A stretch of DNA of 11,322 nt from Deinococcus ruber (GCF_014648095.1 NZ_BMQL01000090.1:1-11322), one strand, 5' to 3'. Positions 1 through 7,704 are shown, counted from the stretch's first letter. A program made the numbers and translations. The notes: generated by a model from the sequence alone, not told the origin.

Positions 1-67
1 AGCTCCCCCTGCCCCGTTGGGGTAGGGGGCTGGGGGGTGGGGCAATTAAGCAACATCCGATCTCCCA
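1..67 (+). repeat. G-rich hairpin repeat, copy 1 (upstream of P450)
   Basis: This stretch matches 4330-4396 at all but two positions over 67 nt and matches 3755-3817 on the opposite strand more loosely. Both differences from copy 3 fall in the 3-nt loop of a hairpin whose arms are 5-15 and 19-29 (11 pairs, including one T-A and one G.T). The 3' arm is also the first part of a four-tract G-quadruplex motif at 19-42. The copy begins at the window edge, so it may extend further left. It is followed by an A/C-rich tail (68-124) and then the P450 start. It resembles the small noncoding repeats known from Deinococcus in general character, but I cannot assign it to a named family. Confidence 0.85.
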
Positions 68-124
68 ACCAACCGCAAACCACAAGCCGCCAATTCCCTT
101 ACAAGTCCACCACCACTGCCGCCC

Positions 125-130
125 TAAACT
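125..130 (+). promoter_or_regulatory. Predicted -10 box, leaderless start of P450
   Basis: TAAACT fits the TANNNT pattern and ends 7 nt before the GTG start at 138, the spacing expected when transcription begins at or next to the start codon. No Shine-Dalgarno-like sequence precedes the GTG. No convincing -35 box was found about 17 nt upstream, so this is a moderate call resting on position and on the same arrangement at lpdA, cutA and the aminopeptidase. Confidence 0.4.
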
Positions 131-137
131 ACCCCCA

Positions 138-1268
138 GTGCCACTCCCCTCCCCCACCGTCCACCCCCAGGCAGGCCACCTCCCCCGCTGGGCCTCTGCC
201 CCCCTCACCCTGCTGGAAGAAGGCGCACAGCTTCCCGGCAAACTCTTCACCCTGCGCCTGGGCCTTCCGGCAGTGGTCGGCTTCTCGCCCGAGTGGAATC
301 GCCGCCTGCTCACCGATCTGAACACCTTTCGCAGCGCGGGCAGCTTCAGCCGTGTGGTGCCGTACCTGTCGGGCGGCATCATCCTGACCGATACCGGGCA
401 CAAAGAGCGCCGCCACGCACTCAATCCGCCGTTTTCGAAACGCAGCCTCGAAACCCTGCGGGCACGCGTGCGGGCGGCGCTGCGGGCAGAGCGGCTGGAC
501 AGCAGCTTCGACGCGCTGGCCTGGGCCGACCGGGCAGTCCTGCGAATGCTGAACGCCGCTTTCTTCGATTCCGACTTCGACACCCGGCTGCTGCATGCAT
601 TCCTGGCCCCGCTGCGCTCGCCGTTTCCGGTGCCTGCCCTGCCGCGCCCGCTGCTGTTCGCCCGCATGGACGCGGCGCTCAGTCGGCTGGCCCGCACCCG
701 ACTGACGCAGGGCGGCGACGATCTGCTCACGCATCTGGCCCGCTGGCCCGGCGGCGTGCGCGAAACGCGCATCAGTCTGGCGGCAGGGCACGACACCACC
801 ACGCATAGCCTCGCGTGGGCAGTGTGGCACCTCGCTCAACATCCGGCCTGGTTTCAGGCAGATGGCCTCAAACCCGCGATCCGGGAAACGCTGCGCCTGT
901 ATCCGCCCGGCTGGATGGGCAGCCGACGACTGTCACAGCCGCTCGACCTGGGGGCAGAGGTGCTGCCCAAAGGCGCGTTGGCGCTGTACAGCCCGTATCT
1001 CAGCGCCCGCGACCCCGACTTCTGGGACGCGCCCGACGCCTTCCGCCCAGAGCGCTGGGAGCGTCCGCCGCCCGCCTGGAGTTACCTGCCCTTCGGGGGC
1101 GGCGAGCGGCTGTGCCTGGGCATCCATCTGGCGAATCTGCTGCTGGAAGAAGCGCTGCTGTACCTGCTGGAATCCGGCAGCCAGCTCCGCGCCCTGCACG
1201 GCAATCCAGCCCCCCGCCCCGGCGTGACGCTGGGGCCGAGCGGGCCGCTGGTGGTTCGACTGGGCTGA
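138..1268 (+). CDS. Cytochrome P450 (short, soluble type)
   Basis: A haem-thiolate monooxygenase of 376 residues that would hydroxylate an unknown substrate using electrons from separate ferredoxin and reductase partners, none of which is encoded here. Visible motifs, in order: a C-helix region around GHKERRHAL (residues 87-95); the I-helix oxygen-activation motif AAGHDTT (215-221); the K-helix ETLR (250-253, the ExxR pair); PERW (304-307); and the haem loop FGGGERLCLG (319-328) with Cys326 as the iron ligand. There is no N-terminal membrane anchor. The start is GTG with a TANNNT box 7 nt upstream. The protein is some 25-30 residues shorter than a typical bacterial P450, mostly between the C and I helices, where substrate-binding helices lie. 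Deinococcus P450s include a carotenoid hydroxylase, but nothing adjacent ties this one to carotenoids. Family certain, substrate unknown. Confidence 0.93.
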   Translation: MPLPSPTVHPQAGHLPRWASAPLTLLEEGAQLPGKLFTLRLGLPAVVGFSPEWNRRLLTDLNTFRSAGSFSRVVPYLSGGIILTDTGHKERRHALNPPFSKRSLETLRARVRAALRAERLDSSFDALAWADRAVLRMLNAAFFDSDFDTRLLHAFLAPLRSPFPVPALPRPLLFARMDAALSRLARTRLTQGGDDLLTHLARWPGGVRETRISLAAGHDTTTHSLAWAVWHLAQHPAWFQADGLKPAIRETLRLYPPGWMGSRRLSQPLDLGAEVLPKGALALYSPYLSARDPDFWDAPDAFRPERWERPPPAWSYLPFGGGERLCLGIHLANLLLEEALLYLLESGSQLRALHGNPAPRPGVTLGPSGPLVVRLG

Positions 1269-1374
1269 AGGATGGTGCTTCTACTTCCGCCCCCAGAGCA
1301 AGTTGCACCAGAAGAGAGCAGGCAAGAGAGGTCAAAAGCTCGTCAGAGCCGCTGTTCCCACTTCCAAAAATGCT

Positions 1375-2589
1375 CTAAAACAGCATCACTTCCACTTCAT
1401 CGCCCACCTCGACCGGCTCTCCTTCCGGCACGATCACCAGCGCCCCGGCGTCGGACAGCGAGCGCAGGACGCCGCTCCCCTGCTTGCCGTAATCACTGAC
1501 CGTGCCCCCCTCAATGGTGCCGCGCCAGTACGCCGTCTTGTCGCTCAGCGCCCGGAAGGGAGTTGCCGCCCGCAGCCGCAGCGTGAAGGGCGGCTCTCCG
1601 GTCAGGGCGGGGCGCACGATCACCTGAAAGACCACCAGACTGCTGACCGGATTGCCCGGCAGCCCAAAGACCGGAAGCCCGCGCCAGCCGCCCAGCAGGG
1701 CAGGGCCACCGGGCCGCAGACGCACCTTCCAGAAACTGACGCGTCCCTGCGAGAGCAGCAGATCGCGCATGAAATCGTATTTGCCCATACTCACGCCGCC
1801 CGACGTGATGAGCACGTCTGCGCCGCCCGCCCCGTCGATCAGTTCGGCCAGCCGCTCGGGTGAATCGGGGGCGTGGCCCAGGTCGAGCACCTCTGCGCCC
1901 GCCTCGCGGATCATGGCGGCCAGACCGTAGCGATTGCTGTCGTACACCTGCCCCGGCTCCAGCACGCTGCCCGGTTCGCGCACCTCGTCGCCCGTCGAGA
2001 GCAGCGCCACCCGCAGCCTGCGCCGCACCGACACCCGCGCATGCCCCAGCGACACCGCCAGCGCCAGCCGCGAGGGGGTCAGCCGCAGTCCTGCATGCAG
2101 CACCACTTCCCCTTTCGCAAAGTCGCCGCCTTCGGGCCGCACGTCGCCGGAAGAAGCGGGGCGCAGAAGCTGCACGGCGTCCGTGCCAGCGTCTGCGAGC
2201 TGCTCGACCGGGCAGATCGCGTCGGTGCCCGCTGGAATCGGTGCCCCGGTGTAGATCCGCACGCACTCTCCGGCCCCGACCAGGCCCGTGTACGGCACGC
2301 CCGCCCGCGACTCACCCAGCACCTTCAGGCGCACCGGAGACAGCGGCGCAGCGCCCAGCGTGTCGGCCTCACGGCAGGCGATGCCGTCCAGCGCACTCTC
2401 GGTGGCCGACGGATGACTGACCAGCGCTGCCAGATCGTTCGCCAGAAATCGCCCCGCTGCCTCGCTCACTGTCACCGTCTCGGCTTCCGGCTGGGGCAGC
2501 AGGGCAAGCAGCATGGCGCGGGCTTCCGGCACGCTGACATTCATCGGAAAGCTGGGCTGATCGGGAACGGGGTTGGCGGCGTTCGGCAT
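1375..2589 (-). CDS. moeA: Molybdopterin molybdenumtransferase MoeA
   Basis: MoeA inserts molybdate into adenylylated molybdopterin in the last step of molybdenum cofactor synthesis, in the cytoplasm. With the start at 2589 the protein has 404 residues, normal for the family. Seen in order: the N-terminal conserved SALDGIA (65-71), TGAPIPAGTDAI (114-125), then the MoCF-binding domain with STGDE (198-202), SGGVSMGKYD (263-272) and FGLPGNPVSS (308-317), and a C-terminal beta-barrel domain. In E. coli MoeA the equivalent N-terminal motif has Tyr after Asp-Gly; here it is Ile. The reading frame is open a further 60 codons upstream, but that part overlaps the quinone oxidoreductase gene and reads like noise. 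An alternative ATG at 2544 would give 389 residues; neither start has a clear Shine-Dalgarno. It lies 56 nt downstream of the oxidoreductase on the same strand and may share its transcript. No other molybdenum cofactor gene is in the window. Confidence 0.95.
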   Translation of the reverse strand: MPNAANPVPDQPSFPMNVSVPEARAMLLALLPQPEAETVTVSEAAGRFLANDLAALVSHPSATESALDGIACREADTLGAAPLSPVRLKVLGESRAGVPYTGLVGAGECVRIYTGAPIPAGTDAICPVEQLADAGTDAVQLLRPASSGDVRPEGGDFAKGEVVLHAGLRLTPSRLALAVSLGHARVSVRRRLRVALLSTGDEVREPGSVLEPGQVYDSNRYGLAAMIREAGAEVLDLGHAPDSPERLAELIDGAGGADVLITSGGVSMGKYDFMRDLLLSQGRVSFWKVRLRPGGPALLGGWRGLPVFGLPGNPVSSLVVFQVIVRPALTGEPPFTLRLRAATPFRALSDKTAYWRGTIEGGTVSDYGKQGSGVLRSLSDAGALVIVPEGEPVEVGDEVEVMLF

Positions 2590-2645
2590 GCAGGCAGCAT
2601 GGCAGATGCAGCGCGAATCTACATCTGCGCCGCCGACGCTCGCCC

Positions 2646-3638
2646 TTACGGAACGATCACGACCTTGCCCGTGACGTTGCGTTCCTCCATGTCGCGCAGC
2701 GCCTGTCCGGCCTGCTCCAGGCTGTAGCGGCCCGACACGTGCAGCGTCATGCGGCCTTCTTTCATCCACTCCAGCATGGTGCCCAGGTTGCGGGCATTTC
2801 CTCTGGGATCGCGGCGGGCAAATTCGCCCCAGAACACGCCGACCAGACTGGCCCCCTTCAGCAGCGGCAGATTCAGCGGCAATCTGGGAATGTCGCCCGC
2901 CGCGAAGCCCACCACCAGATACCGCCCGCCCCAGGCGATGCTGCGGAAAGCGGGTTCAGCGTAGTCGCCGCCCACCGGGTCGTAGATAACATTCGGCCCC
3001 TTGCCGTCCGTCAGGGTCTTCACGCGCTCGCGCAGGTCTTCCGACGCGTAGTTGATGGTCTCGTCGGCCCCATTCTGGCGGCAGATTTCCAGCTTGTCGT
3101 CTCGGCTGGCCGCCGCGATCACCCGTGCCCCCAGCGCCTTACCGATCTGAATCGCCGCGAGGCCCACCCCGCCCGATGCACCCAGCACCAGCAGCGTTTC
3201 GCCCGCCTGGAGCTGCGCCCGGTCGACCAGCGCGTGATACGACGTGCCCGACGCCAGCACGAAGGCAGCGGCCTGCTCGAAGCTCAGCTCGGGCGGCATG
3301 GGAATGAGCTGCGCGGCCTGTGCGACGGCGTGCGTGGCGTAGCCGCCCACATTCAGGAAGGCGATCACCCGGTCGCCCACCTGGACGCGTTCGACGCCCT
3401 CGCCCAGCGCTTCGACCTCGCCCGCCACTTCCGAGCCGGGGGTAAAGGGCAGCGGCGGTTTGAACTGGTACTTGCCCTGAATGATGAGCGTATCGGGGAA
3501 ATTGACGCCTGCGGCCCGCACGCGCAGGCGCACTTCGCCCTTGCCGGGCTGGGGCAGCGGCTGGGTTTCGACGGTCAGGGTGTCGGGGGTGCCCCAGGCG
3601 TGACAGACGACGGCCTGCATTTCGGTTGGTTCGGTCAT
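2646..3638 (-). CDS. Zinc-independent quinone oxidoreductase (MDR superfamily)
   Basis: A 330-residue medium-chain dehydrogenase/reductase of the NADPH:quinone oxidoreductase (Qor) class, expected to reduce quinones or activated alkenes with NAD(P)H in the cytoplasm. The N-terminal GroES-like domain carries AAGVNFPDT (42-50) and FTPGSEVAGEV (65-75). The Rossmann domain has the nucleotide loop GASGGVG (153-159) and YDPVGG further on. The cysteines that hold zinc in alcohol dehydrogenases are absent, which favours Qor over an alcohol dehydrogenase. Unlike most other genes here it has a good Shine-Dalgarno (AGGAGG, 9-10 nt before the ATG). A possible -10 box lies at 3668-3673. It is the first gene of a possible two-gene unit with moeA, although no functional link is evident. 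The exact substrate cannot be read from the sequence. Confidence 0.9.
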   Translation of the reverse strand: MTEPTEMQAVVCHAWGTPDTLTVETQPLPQPGKGEVRLRVRAAGVNFPDTLIIQGKYQFKPPLPFTPGSEVAGEVEALGEGVERVQVGDRVIAFLNVGGYATHAVAQAAQLIPMPPELSFEQAAAFVLASGTSYHALVDRAQLQAGETLLVLGASGGVGLAAIQIGKALGARVIAAASRDDKLEICRQNGADETINYASEDLRERVKTLTDGKGPNVIYDPVGGDYAEPAFRSIAWGGRYLVVGFAAGDIPRLPLNLPLLKGASLVGVFWGEFARRDPRGNARNLGTMLEWMKEGRMTLHVSGRYSLEQAGQALRDMEERNVTGKVVIVP

Positions 3639-3667
3639 TGGGGTGTTCCTCCTGGTGGTGGGGGTTT

Positions 3668-3673
3668 AGTTTA
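3668..3673 (-). promoter_or_regulatory. Possible -10 box for quinone oxidoreductase
   Basis: Read on the minus strand this is TAAACT, the same hexamer found before the P450. It lies 29 nt before the ATG, leaving room for a short leader of about 20 nt that contains the AGGAGG ribosome-binding site. No clear -35 box is visible in the G/T-rich (plus strand) tract next to it. Confidence 0.35.
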
Positions 3674-4093
3674 GTGCGTTGTTTGTTGTTTGTTGGGCGT
3701 TTGGAGGTTGGATTGGGGTTGGCGGTTGGGTGTTCGGGGGCTGTTTAGGTTGGGTGGGCGTTCGGATGCTGCTTTGTTGCCCACCCCCCAGCCCCCTACC
3801 CAGAGGGCAGGGGGAGCAAAGAGATTCGTCAAGCGCTGGTCGCAATTTGGAAGCGGCGTGTTCTTGCTTCGCCCATTGCAACGTTTGATCTTGTTGGTTG
3901 CTGCGCCACGACCGGCGTAAAGCCGCTTCGTTCGTGCCGCCAAATCGCTCAATCCAAAACCGCCGAAGCCCTGACTGGGCGCGGCCTTAATCGCCCACAA
4001 CCACAGGTCTGTTATCTGTTCTGCCTGCCCTGTCATTCCCACATAGGCCGCTTCAACAGCAACAGAAAGCAAACGCTCTTGCTTCTCTGACAA
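3671..4093 (-). CDS. Doubtful hypothetical ORF running through the repeat
   Basis: An open frame of 140 codons with a TTG start and no clear ribosome-binding site. I do not recognise it. The first 65 or so residues (containing SEKQERLLSVAVEAAYVGM and ITDLWLWAIKAAPSQG) have ordinary protein composition and could be a real or remnant coding segment. From about residue 70 onward the frame runs through the repeat shared with 4252-4396 and then through low-complexity DNA, giving N-, Q-, P- and T-rich sequence that is unlikely to be functional protein. The frame ends inside the region proposed as the oxidoreductase promoter. I read it as a gene remnant with a repeat inserted in, or fused to, its 3' part, or as chance. 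Confidence that a protein is made is low. Confidence 0.2.
   Translation of the reverse strand: MSEKQERLLSVAVEAAYVGMTGQAEQITDLWLWAIKAAPSQGFGGFGLSDLAARTKRLYAGRGAATNKIKRCNGRSKNTPLPNCDQRLTNLFAPPALWVGGWGVGNKAASERPPNLNSPRTPNRQPQSNLQTPNKQQTTH
3674..3754 (-). repeat. A/C-rich low-complexity tail after repeat copy 2
   Basis: On the minus strand this stretch is almost free of G/T-poor exceptions and reads as short A/C runs such as CCAACCTAAACAGCCC. It sits between repeat copy 2 and the quinone oxidoreductase. Similar A/C-rich tracts follow copy 1 (68-124) and copy 3 (4397-4470). I see no ORF or binding site in it. Confidence 0.55.
3755..3895 (-). repeat. G-rich hairpin repeat, copy 2 (inverted, extended)
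   Basis: Read on the minus strand, this copy matches 4252-4396. The 5' part (3818-3895) is a divergent match with shared blocks such as GCCGCTTCCA and CAGCGCTTGACG. The core (3755-3817) holds the hairpin and G-tracts. The hairpin arms are 3805-3814 and 3792-3801, 10 pairs with a TCT loop: relative to copies 1 and 3 one C is missing from the left arm and one G from the right, so pairing is preserved. The G-quadruplex motif is 3780-3801 on the minus strand. With copy 3 it forms an inverted repeat around about 355 nt of internal sequence. It points toward the quinone oxidoreductase. Confidence 0.85.
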
Positions 4094-4175
4094 AAAGTAG
4101 ACGATGTGGGGCGGAGTCAGGAAGGTCTTTCACACGGACGACGCACCGCCTTGGGCGCATTGAGGCGCGGCACTG

Positions 4176-4331
4176 GTGTGCAAGCTTGGCAACTCTGGCG
4201 AAAAGAGCGACCAAGCCCACTGGAGCGAGTCAGCGCGGGAGTGGCGTCGGCTGCAACAAGATGCAACGTTGCCACGGGCGAAGACAGAGCATGCCGCTTC
4301 CAGACTGCGATCAGCGCTTGACGCTCTTTAG
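4176..4331 (+). pseudogene. Possible ORF remnant ending at repeat copy 3
   Basis: A frame of 51 codons from a GTG, closed upstream by TGA at 4161-4163 and ending in TAG at 4329-4331, which touches the first bases of the repeat core. The end of it (QQDATLPRAKTEHAASRLR...) is matched by the same frame in inverted copy 2 (QQDQTLQWAKQEHAASKLR...), about 17 of 25 residues identical. In copy 2 the stop is lost and the frame runs on. Differences between the two copies are not concentrated at third codon positions, and another frame gives similar identity (15 of 24), so selection on a protein is not shown. It could be the decayed 3' end of a gene carried with the repeat, or noncoding repeat sequence. 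I do not recognise any family. Confidence 0.2.
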
Positions 4332-4396
4332 CTCCCCCTGCCCCTCTGGGGTAGGGGGCTGGGGGGTGGGGCAATTAAGCAACATCCGATCTCCCA
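4252..4396 (+). repeat. G-rich hairpin repeat, copy 3 (upstream of lpdA)
   Basis: Extended copy whose 5' part (4252-4329) pairs with the inverted copy at 3818-3895 and whose core (4330-4396) is nearly identical to 1-67. The hairpin is 4334-4344 with 4348-4358 (11 pairs, TCT loop). The four-tract G-quadruplex motif is 4348-4371 and shares the right arm, so hairpin and quadruplex cannot both form on this strand at once. An A/C-rich tail follows to about 4470, then the lpdA promoter. The orientation is toward lpdA. Confidence 0.85.
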
Positions 4397-4494
4397 GCAA
4401 ACCGAAAACCCCCACTCCAACCACCCACCCCATTCACCACTCCAACCAGTAAATCCACCCCCGCCCACCTGTCACCCTTTCAAGTCCTGCCGCT

Positions 4495-4500
4495 TAGAAT
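4495..4500 (+). promoter_or_regulatory. Predicted -10 box, leaderless start of lpdA
   Basis: TAGAAT is a good TANNNT match and ends 6 nt before the ATG at 4507. There is no Shine-Dalgarno between it and the start. A weak -35 candidate, GTCACC at 4471-4476, lies 18 nt upstream. The arrangement suggests transcription begins at or just before the start codon. Confidence 0.5.
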
Positions 4501-4506
4501 ATCGGC

Positions 4507-5898
<1,392 letters not shown>

Positions 5899-5912
5899 AC
5901 GCGGCACCATAA

Positions 5913-5947
5913 CGGGGAGCAGGCATCAAAACGGTGCCTGCTCCCCG
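5913..5947 (+). terminator. Strong hairpin after lpdA
   Basis: Perfect 13-bp inverted repeat (CGGGGAGCAGGCA, 5913-5925, with its complement 5935-5947) around a 9-nt loop, beginning 14 nt after the lpdA stop. There is no T-run after it, so it may work as a terminator without a U-tract or protect the 3' end of the message. It separates lpdA from cutA, which has its own predicted promoter. Confidence 0.7.
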
Positions 5948-6020
5948 CTGTCGTCTGCACCCCTGCGTGTATGAAAAAAAACGGCAGGCGTTGTGTCTGT
6001 GATCTGGCTCTCATCTGGAG

Positions 6021-6026
6021 TACGCT
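6021..6026 (+). promoter_or_regulatory. Predicted -10 box, near-leaderless start of cutA
   Basis: TACGCT fits TANNNT and ends 8 nt before the ATG at 6035. The only Shine-Dalgarno-like bases (GGAG, 6017-6020) are about 14 nt from the start, too far to be typical. This supports the ATG at 6035 over the upstream in-frame start at 5993. Confidence 0.4.
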
Positions 6027-6034
6027 ACACAGGT

Positions 6035-6358
6035 ATGACCCTTATTGCCCTGATTACCATGCCCGAGGATCAGGCGCGGGAACTGGCCCGGACGCTGGTG
6101 CGCGAGCGCCTGGCGGGGAGCGTCAACGTGCTGCCCGGCACCTTTTCGGTGTACCGCTGGAACGGCGACGCCGCCGAAGATACCGAGGCGCTGATGATCG
6201 TCAAGACCACGCAGGAACGCTATCCGGCCCTCGAAGAACGGGTACGGGCGCTGCACCCGTACCAGATTCCGGAAATCGTGGCCTTGCCCACCGCCCGCAC
6301 GCTGCCCGCCTTTGCCGAGTGGCTCTACGAGAGCGTGGAAGTGGAGGGCAAGAGCTGA
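6035..6358 (+). CDS. cutA: CutA-like divalent-cation tolerance protein
   Basis: A small cytoplasmic protein of 107 residues in the CutA1 family, which forms very stable trimers with a PII-like (ferredoxin-like) fold. The family is named from copper and other divalent-metal tolerance in E. coli; its molecular job is still unclear. The sequence shows the whole family pattern: LVRERLAGSVNVLPG (residues 21-35), SVYRWNGD, EDTEALMIVKTTQERYPALEERV, and HPYQIPEIVALP near residues 77-88. The reading frame is open 14 codons further upstream to 5993, but homology begins at MTLIALIT, so I place the start at 6035. It is convergent with the aminopeptidase, 27 nt from its stop, with no evident terminator between them. 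No metal transporter or metal regulator is nearby. Confidence 0.94.
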   Translation: MTLIALITMPEDQARELARTLVRERLAGSVNVLPGTFSVYRWNGDAAEDTEALMIVKTTQERYPALEERVRALHPYQIPEIVALPTARTLPAFAEWLYESVEVEGKS

Positions 6359-6385
6359 CGACCACGAGCGCCGCTCCGACCTCGC

Positions 6386-7657
6386 TCAGATCACGAATTC
6401 ACCGGCCCGCATGACCGGCTCACGGGTGCCGTCCTTCCGGATACCGTCCACGTCGATCTGGGCGCTGCCGATCATCCAATCGACGTGTGTCAGCGACTCG
6501 TTGCCGCCCTTGGCCGCAAAACTCTGCGAATCCATCTCGACGCCGCCCGCAATATTGAAGCGGTACGCCGCACCGATGGCGATATGCGAAGCGGCGTTTT
6601 CGTCGTACAGCGTGTTGTAGAAGAACAGGCCGCTGCGGCTGATAGGCGAGCTGTTTGGCACCAGCGCCACTTCACCCAGGCGGTGCGAGCCTTCATCGGT
6701 GTCGATCATCTGCTGGAGGGTGGCCTGCCCCTGCTCGGCGCTGGCCTCGACGATGCGCCCACCCTCGAAGCGGATACGAATACCAGTAATCAGCGTGCCG
6801 TTGTAACTCAGCGGCTTGGTGCTGACGACCACACCGTCGACCCGCTCGCGGTGCGGGGCCGTCCAGACTTCCTCGGTGGGGATGTTGGCGGTAAAGGTGA
6901 TGCCGCCGGGCACGCCGTCTGCCGGAGCCGTGACCGCGCTGCCGCCGCCCCAGATGTGATCGTCGGCCAGCCCCACCGTCAGATCGGTGCCGCCGCCCTG
7001 CCCCAGAAAGTGCAGAGCATGGAACTGGCGCTCGGTGAGCAGTTCACGGCGCTGCTTCAGCGTTTGCAGGTGGGCGTGCCACGCGGCGATAGGGTCGGGC
7101 TGATCGGCGCGGGTAGCCGCAAAAATGGCGTCCCACTGGGCCTGCACCGCCGCTTCATCCGACATACCGGGAAACATCAGCCCTGCCCATTCCGGAATCG
7201 GGGCGCTGATGAGGTTCCAGTTTAAGCGGTTGGTCATGACACGCTGCGAATAGGGCCTGCGGTAAGTCGCCAGTGCCCGCTGATGGGCCGACACGCGGGC
7301 CGCATCCACGCCGCCCAGCAGGTTGGGATTGGTCGCCCGGATGGCGATGACGCTGCCGCCCGCCTCGGCTACTTCCATCTCGGCGTCCACGCGCCAGCGG
7401 CTGATCGTTTCGAAGGTGCCGTCCGGCGCATTCTGAAACCGGCTGAGAATCACCGCGTCATCGTCCCAGCGCACATCGGCAAAGCTTGCCCCGGCGCGAT
7501 AGGCAGCGTCGACGATCAGGCGGGCCAGCGGAGCCGTCTCGACGGGAGCCTGCACCAGCACCCGCTGACCGGGCTGCACGCCCGCACCGATCTGCACTGT
7601 CAGATCGGCATAGTTGCGAAGTTTCTGCTCGAAGCTCAGCTCGGATGAAGACGTCAT
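6386..7657 (-). CDS. M29-family metal-dependent aminopeptidase
   Basis: A cytoplasmic aminopeptidase of 423 residues in peptidase family M29 (AmpS / thermophilic aminopeptidase T), which releases N-terminal residues from peptides using a two-metal centre. The candidate metal ligands and active-site residues are all present: Glu263 in PTEEVW, Glu329 in LGEVALV, His358 in ASHIAIG, Tyr365 in AAYRFN, and His391 and Asp393 in THVDW. Their spacings (66, 29, 7, 26, 2) match those I recall for Thermus AmpT, which makes the assignment firm. The start at 7657 is preferred over the in-frame ATG at 7702 because family homology starts after MTSSSELSFEQKL and a TATCCT box ends 7 nt before it. The upstream region is shared with the divergent tRNA promoter. 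No membrane or secretion signal is seen. Confidence 0.94.
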   Translation of the reverse strand: MTSSSELSFEQKLRNYADLTVQIGAGVQPGQRVLVQAPVETAPLARLIVDAAYRAGASFADVRWDDDAVILSRFQNAPDGTFETISRWRVDAEMEVAEAGGSVIAIRATNPNLLGGVDAARVSAHQRALATYRRPYSQRVMTNRLNWNLISAPIPEWAGLMFPGMSDEAAVQAQWDAIFAATRADQPDPIAAWHAHLQTLKQRRELLTERQFHALHFLGQGGGTDLTVGLADDHIWGGGSAVTAPADGVPGGITFTANIPTEEVWTAPHRERVDGVVVSTKPLSYNGTLITGIRIRFEGGRIVEASAEQGQATLQQMIDTDEGSHRLGEVALVPNSSPISRSGLFFYNTLYDENAASHIAIGAAYRFNIAGGVEMDSQSFAAKGGNESLTHVDWMIGSAQIDVDGIRKDGTREPVMRAGEFVI

Positions 7658-7664
7658 AACGAGA

Positions 7665-7670
7665 AGGATA
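7665..7670 (-). promoter_or_regulatory. Predicted -10 box, leaderless start of aminopeptidase
   Basis: Read on the minus strand this is TATCCT, ending 7 nt before the ATG at 7657 with no Shine-Dalgarno between. It decides the start in favour of 7657: the longer ORF from 7702 would place this box inside the coding region. A -35 box was not convincing. Confidence 0.4.
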
Positions 7671-7704
7671 GCGCCCGCTTTCGTGTGCTCGCCTTGAGGC
7701 ATGC

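Noticed and set aside
138..1335. Several other long open frames inside the P450 gene on both strands
   Set aside because: They are frame shadows in high-GC DNA, with arginine-, alanine- and proline-rich sequence and no family motifs, while the P450 frame carries all its signature motifs.
1334..1349. Short hairpin GCTC-TGAC-GAGC followed by TTTT (minus strand), as a moeA terminator
   Set aside because: A four-pair stem is too short to call with confidence in DNA this rich in GC, although its position 26 nt past the moeA stop is right.
2590..2769. In-frame extension of moeA by 60 codons
   Set aside because: It overlaps the 3' end of the quinone oxidoreductase gene, has arginine- and glycine-rich shadow composition and lies outside MoeA homology. 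The start at 2589 (or 2544) gives the normal family length.
5971..6037. ATG followed by eight A's upstream of cutA as a leader peptide
   Set aside because: The frame (MKKNGRRCV...) does not stop before cutA but runs out of frame through it. No ribosome-binding site or attenuator-like hairpin pair is seen.
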